Positions 25,359 through 27,023 of a stretch of 27,023 nt of DNA are shown piece by piece (position 1 is the stretch's first letter; every line of letters starts with the position of its first letter). The stretch spans positions 1 to 27,023 of the forward strand of contig JAJRTI010000927.1 in assembly GCA_024278415.1 (NCBI GenBank), in the 5' to 3' direction. Origin of the DNA: Planctomycetota bacterium. Its GTDB lineage: Bacteria; Planctomycetota; Brocadiia; JAJRTI01. The translations under genes were made by a program, and so were the position numbers. The notes beneath the pieces were generated by a model. The model was given only the letters and a program-made list of their open reading frames with translations. It was not told the origin of the DNA and did no database searches.

Positions 25359-26753
25359 ATGGCGGCCCTCCCTCGGCCTCGCGCCGACAAGAAAATTCTC
25401 TGTATCGGGGCCGGCTACGTGGGCGGGCCAACCATGGCGATGATTGCAGCCAAATGCCCCAGGTGCGTCGTCACAGTGGTGGACATGAACGCGGAGCGGA
25501 TTGCGGCGTGGCAGTCCGGTGATCCGCCGATTTACGAGCCGGGGTTGAAGGAACTGGTGGCCGGCTGTCTGGGCCGGAACCTGTTCTTCTCCACGGACAT
25601 TGAGGCCGGCATTCGCGACGCGGACATCATCTTCGTGTGCGTCAACACGCCCACCAAGACCTTTGGCCACGGCGCCGGCGTGGCGGCTGATCTGCAATAC
25701 TGTGAGAGTACGGCGCGACTGATCCAGGCTCACGCGGACAGCGACAAGATCGCGGTCGAGAAGAGCACGGTGCCCGTGCGCACGGCGGAGGCCGTGGAGC
25801 GCATCCTGCACTCCGGGGCCAACCCCGTCCGCTTCGAGGTGCTGTCGAACCCGGAGTTCATGGCCGAAGGTACTGCTATCGACGATCTCGCCAACCCGAG
25901 TCGCGTGCTCATCGGTGGCCGTGAGACACCGTCCGGCCGAGCCGCGGTGCAGGAGCTGGTGGCCATCTACGCCCAGTGGGTGCCGCGCGACCGCATCCTG
26001 ACCATGAACGTGTGGTCCAGCGAGCTTTCGAAGCTCGCGGCCAACGCCTTCCTAGCCCAACGCATCAGTTCGATCAACAGCATCTCGGCCATCTGCGAGG
26101 CCACCGAGGCGGACGTGACGGATGTGGCCAAGGCCATCGGGATGGATCCGCGCATCGGCCCGCGCTTCCTCAACGCGAGCATCGGCTTCGGGGGGTCGTG
26201 CTTCAAAAAGGATGTGCTGAACCTTGTCTATCTTTGCGATTACTTCAACCTCCCCGAAGTGGCTGCATACTGGCGCCAAGTCGTGGAGATCAACGACCAT
26301 CAGGGCGCGCGCTTTGTGCGGCGCATCGTCCACAGCATGTTCAACACGGTCGTGGGCAAGCGGGTCGCCGTGTTTGGCTTCGCATTCAAAGCCAACACCG
26401 GCGACACGCGCGAGAGTCCGGCCATCTACGCGGTGACGCGGCTCCTCGAAGAGCAGGCGGAAGTGGTGGTCACAGACCCCGAAGCTATCGACAATGCACG
26501 CCGGGACCTCGCCGCAGTCTCCGGCAAGATCGACTTCGTCGAAGACCCCTACGCCGCGGCACAAGACGCTCACGCTGTGGCGGTCATGACCGAATGGGAC
26601 CTCTACCGTCACCTCGACTACGAGCGGATCTTCCACAGCATGGCCAAACCAGCCTTTGTCTTCGACGGCCGCAATATCCTGGACCACAGGCGACTCTACG
26701 GCATCGGCTTCAACGTGTTTCCCATCGGGAAGCCGGCGCTAGTCCACACCTGA
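25359..26753 (+). CDS. ugd: UDP-glucose 6-dehydrogenase, eukaryote-like class
   Basis: This enzyme oxidises UDP-glucose to UDP-glucuronate with two NAD+, feeding polysaccharide synthesis. The 464-aa protein has a Rossmann motif GAGYVGGPT (17-25), [42 protein letters not shown] and the catalytic Cys281 in [20 protein letters not shown]. Many stretches ([52 protein letters not shown]) match animal and plant UGDH as I remember it more closely than the shorter common bacterial Ugd. It is about 30 aa shorter than the human enzyme. gaggag precedes the ATG. A HIT gene lies upstream and an isomerase-like gene downstream. Confidence 0.93.
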   Translation: MAALPRPRADKKILCIGAGYVGGPTMAMIAAKCPRCVVTVVDMNAERIAAWQSGDPPIYEPGLKELVAGCLGRNLFFSTDIEAGIRDADIIFVCVNTPTKTFGHGAGVAADLQYCESTARLIQAHADSDKIAVEKSTVPVRTAEAVERILHSGANPVRFEVLSNPEFMAEGTAIDDLANPSRVLIGGRETPSGRAAVQELVAIYAQWVPRDRILTMNVWSSELSKLAANAFLAQRISSINSISAICEATEADVTDVAKAIGMDPRIGPRFLNASIGFGGSCFKKDVLNLVYLCDYFNLPEVAAYWRQVVEINDHQGARFVRRIVHSMFNTVVGKRVAVFGFAFKANTGDTRESPAIYAVTRLLEEQAEVVVTDPEAIDNARRDLAAVSGKIDFVEDPYAAAQDAHAVAVMTEWDLYRHLDYERIFHSMAKPAFVFDGRNILDHRRLYGIGFNVFPIGKPALVHT

Positions 26754-26778
26754 GCGTGTCGCGGATCCGTAGCCGTCC

Positions 26779-26792
26779 GTGTTCATGAACAC
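26779..26792. promoter_or_regulatory. 14-bp palindromic operator candidate
   Basis: GTGTTCATGAACAC is a perfect 14-bp palindrome in the 130-bp gap after ugd. It is flanked by GCGGATCC at 26761-26768 and again at 26795-26802. It looks like a dimeric regulator site for the next gene, but no promoter boxes are clear. Confidence 0.4.
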
Positions 26793-26883
26793 ATGCGGAT
26801 CCCTGGCCGACTCAGCGGTGGTATCGCCCGCCCCGACGCAGCATCTGCCGGTCCTGTAGCCTCTGACCCATCGGTGATCTTGT

Positions 26884-27023
26884 ATGGACATGCACAAGCT
26901 CGGAGCCAACACCGCGAGCCTCGCCGGCTTCGCCCTGTATGATGCGATCGCCAAGCTCGCGGACCTCGGCTTCCGCACCGTCGAGTTGCTCGCGTGGGAA
27001 GGCGGCGTGCACTCGCAAGGCGA
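26884..27023 (+). CDS. sugar phosphate isomerase/epimerase-like protein, partial (3' end beyond window)
   Basis: Only the first 46 codons are in the window. They read MDMHKLGANTASLAGFALYD, then a helix and GFRTVELLAWEG, the first beta-alpha unit of a TIM barrel as in the xylose isomerase-like/AP endonuclease 2 family, where the first strand carries residues such as GxNTAS and a Glu follows in the second strand. The ATG at 26884 is preceded by a poor site (ggtgat). The catalytic metal ligands lie beyond the edge, so reaction and substrate are unknown. Confidence 0.65.
   Translation, partial: MDMHKLGANTASLAGFALYDAIAKLADLGFRTVELLAWEGGVHSQG

Overview
The window is the fused str-S10-spc-alpha ribosomal superoperon of a G+C-rich bacterium, all on the plus strand. 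It probably belongs to Planctomycetota. The evidence is the RpoA N-terminus (MRVRWRGLELP, close to planctomycete RpoA as I remember it), an EF-G that reads like the spirochaete/planctomycete spdEFG1 and mitochondrial EFG1 group, the absence of rpmD, and many zinc-ribbon ribosomal proteins. The phylum is an inference from recalled sequences, not from a search.

Layout. 1-342: non-coding DNA with nested inverted repeats, lying where rpoB would normally abut rpoC. 343-4452: rpoC. 4486-7641: rpsL, rpsG, fusA, with structured intergenic regions and an intrinsic terminator just before fusA; no tuf follows. 7682-7710: a near-consensus promoter, then a leader of about 175 nt, then rpsJ, rplC, rplD, rplW, rplB, rpsS, rplV, rpsC, rplP, rpmC, rpsQ (7892-12982). 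12987-20356: rplN, rplX, rplE, rpsN, rpsH, rplF, rplR, rpsE, rplO, secY, adk, map, infA, rpmJ. 20445-24513: rpsM, an inserted SAM-dependent methyltransferase, rpsK, rpsD, rpoA, rplQ. A strong intrinsic terminator at 24678-24714 closes the superoperon. Then come a HIT-family protein, a eukaryote-like UDP-glucose 6-dehydrogenase, and the start of a sugar phosphate isomerase/epimerase-like gene cut by the window edge.

The genes work together as the core translation and transcription factory: RNA polymerase beta' and alpha, about half of the ribosomal proteins, EF-G, IF1, the SecY translocon channel, adenylate kinase and methionine aminopeptidase. Coupling is tight, with ATGA overlaps at rplC/rplD, rplP/rpmC, rpsE/rplO, rplO/secY and secY/adk, and an unusually long 56-nt overlap at rpsC/rplP.

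The most interesting departures from an ordinary superoperon are: (1) a methyltransferase embedded between rpsM and rpsK; (2) an acidic 44-codon extension in the same frame as rplQ but behind a TAA stop; (3) two mutually exclusive 10-bp hairpins followed by an intrinsic terminator directly upstream of an SD-less fusA; (4) Arg at the streptomycin-determining position 88 of S12; (5) an Arg-Gly-Pro repeat tail on S5; and (6) an inverted-repeat-bounded element upstream of rpoC. I saw no tRNA or rRNA genes, CRISPR array, or transposase.
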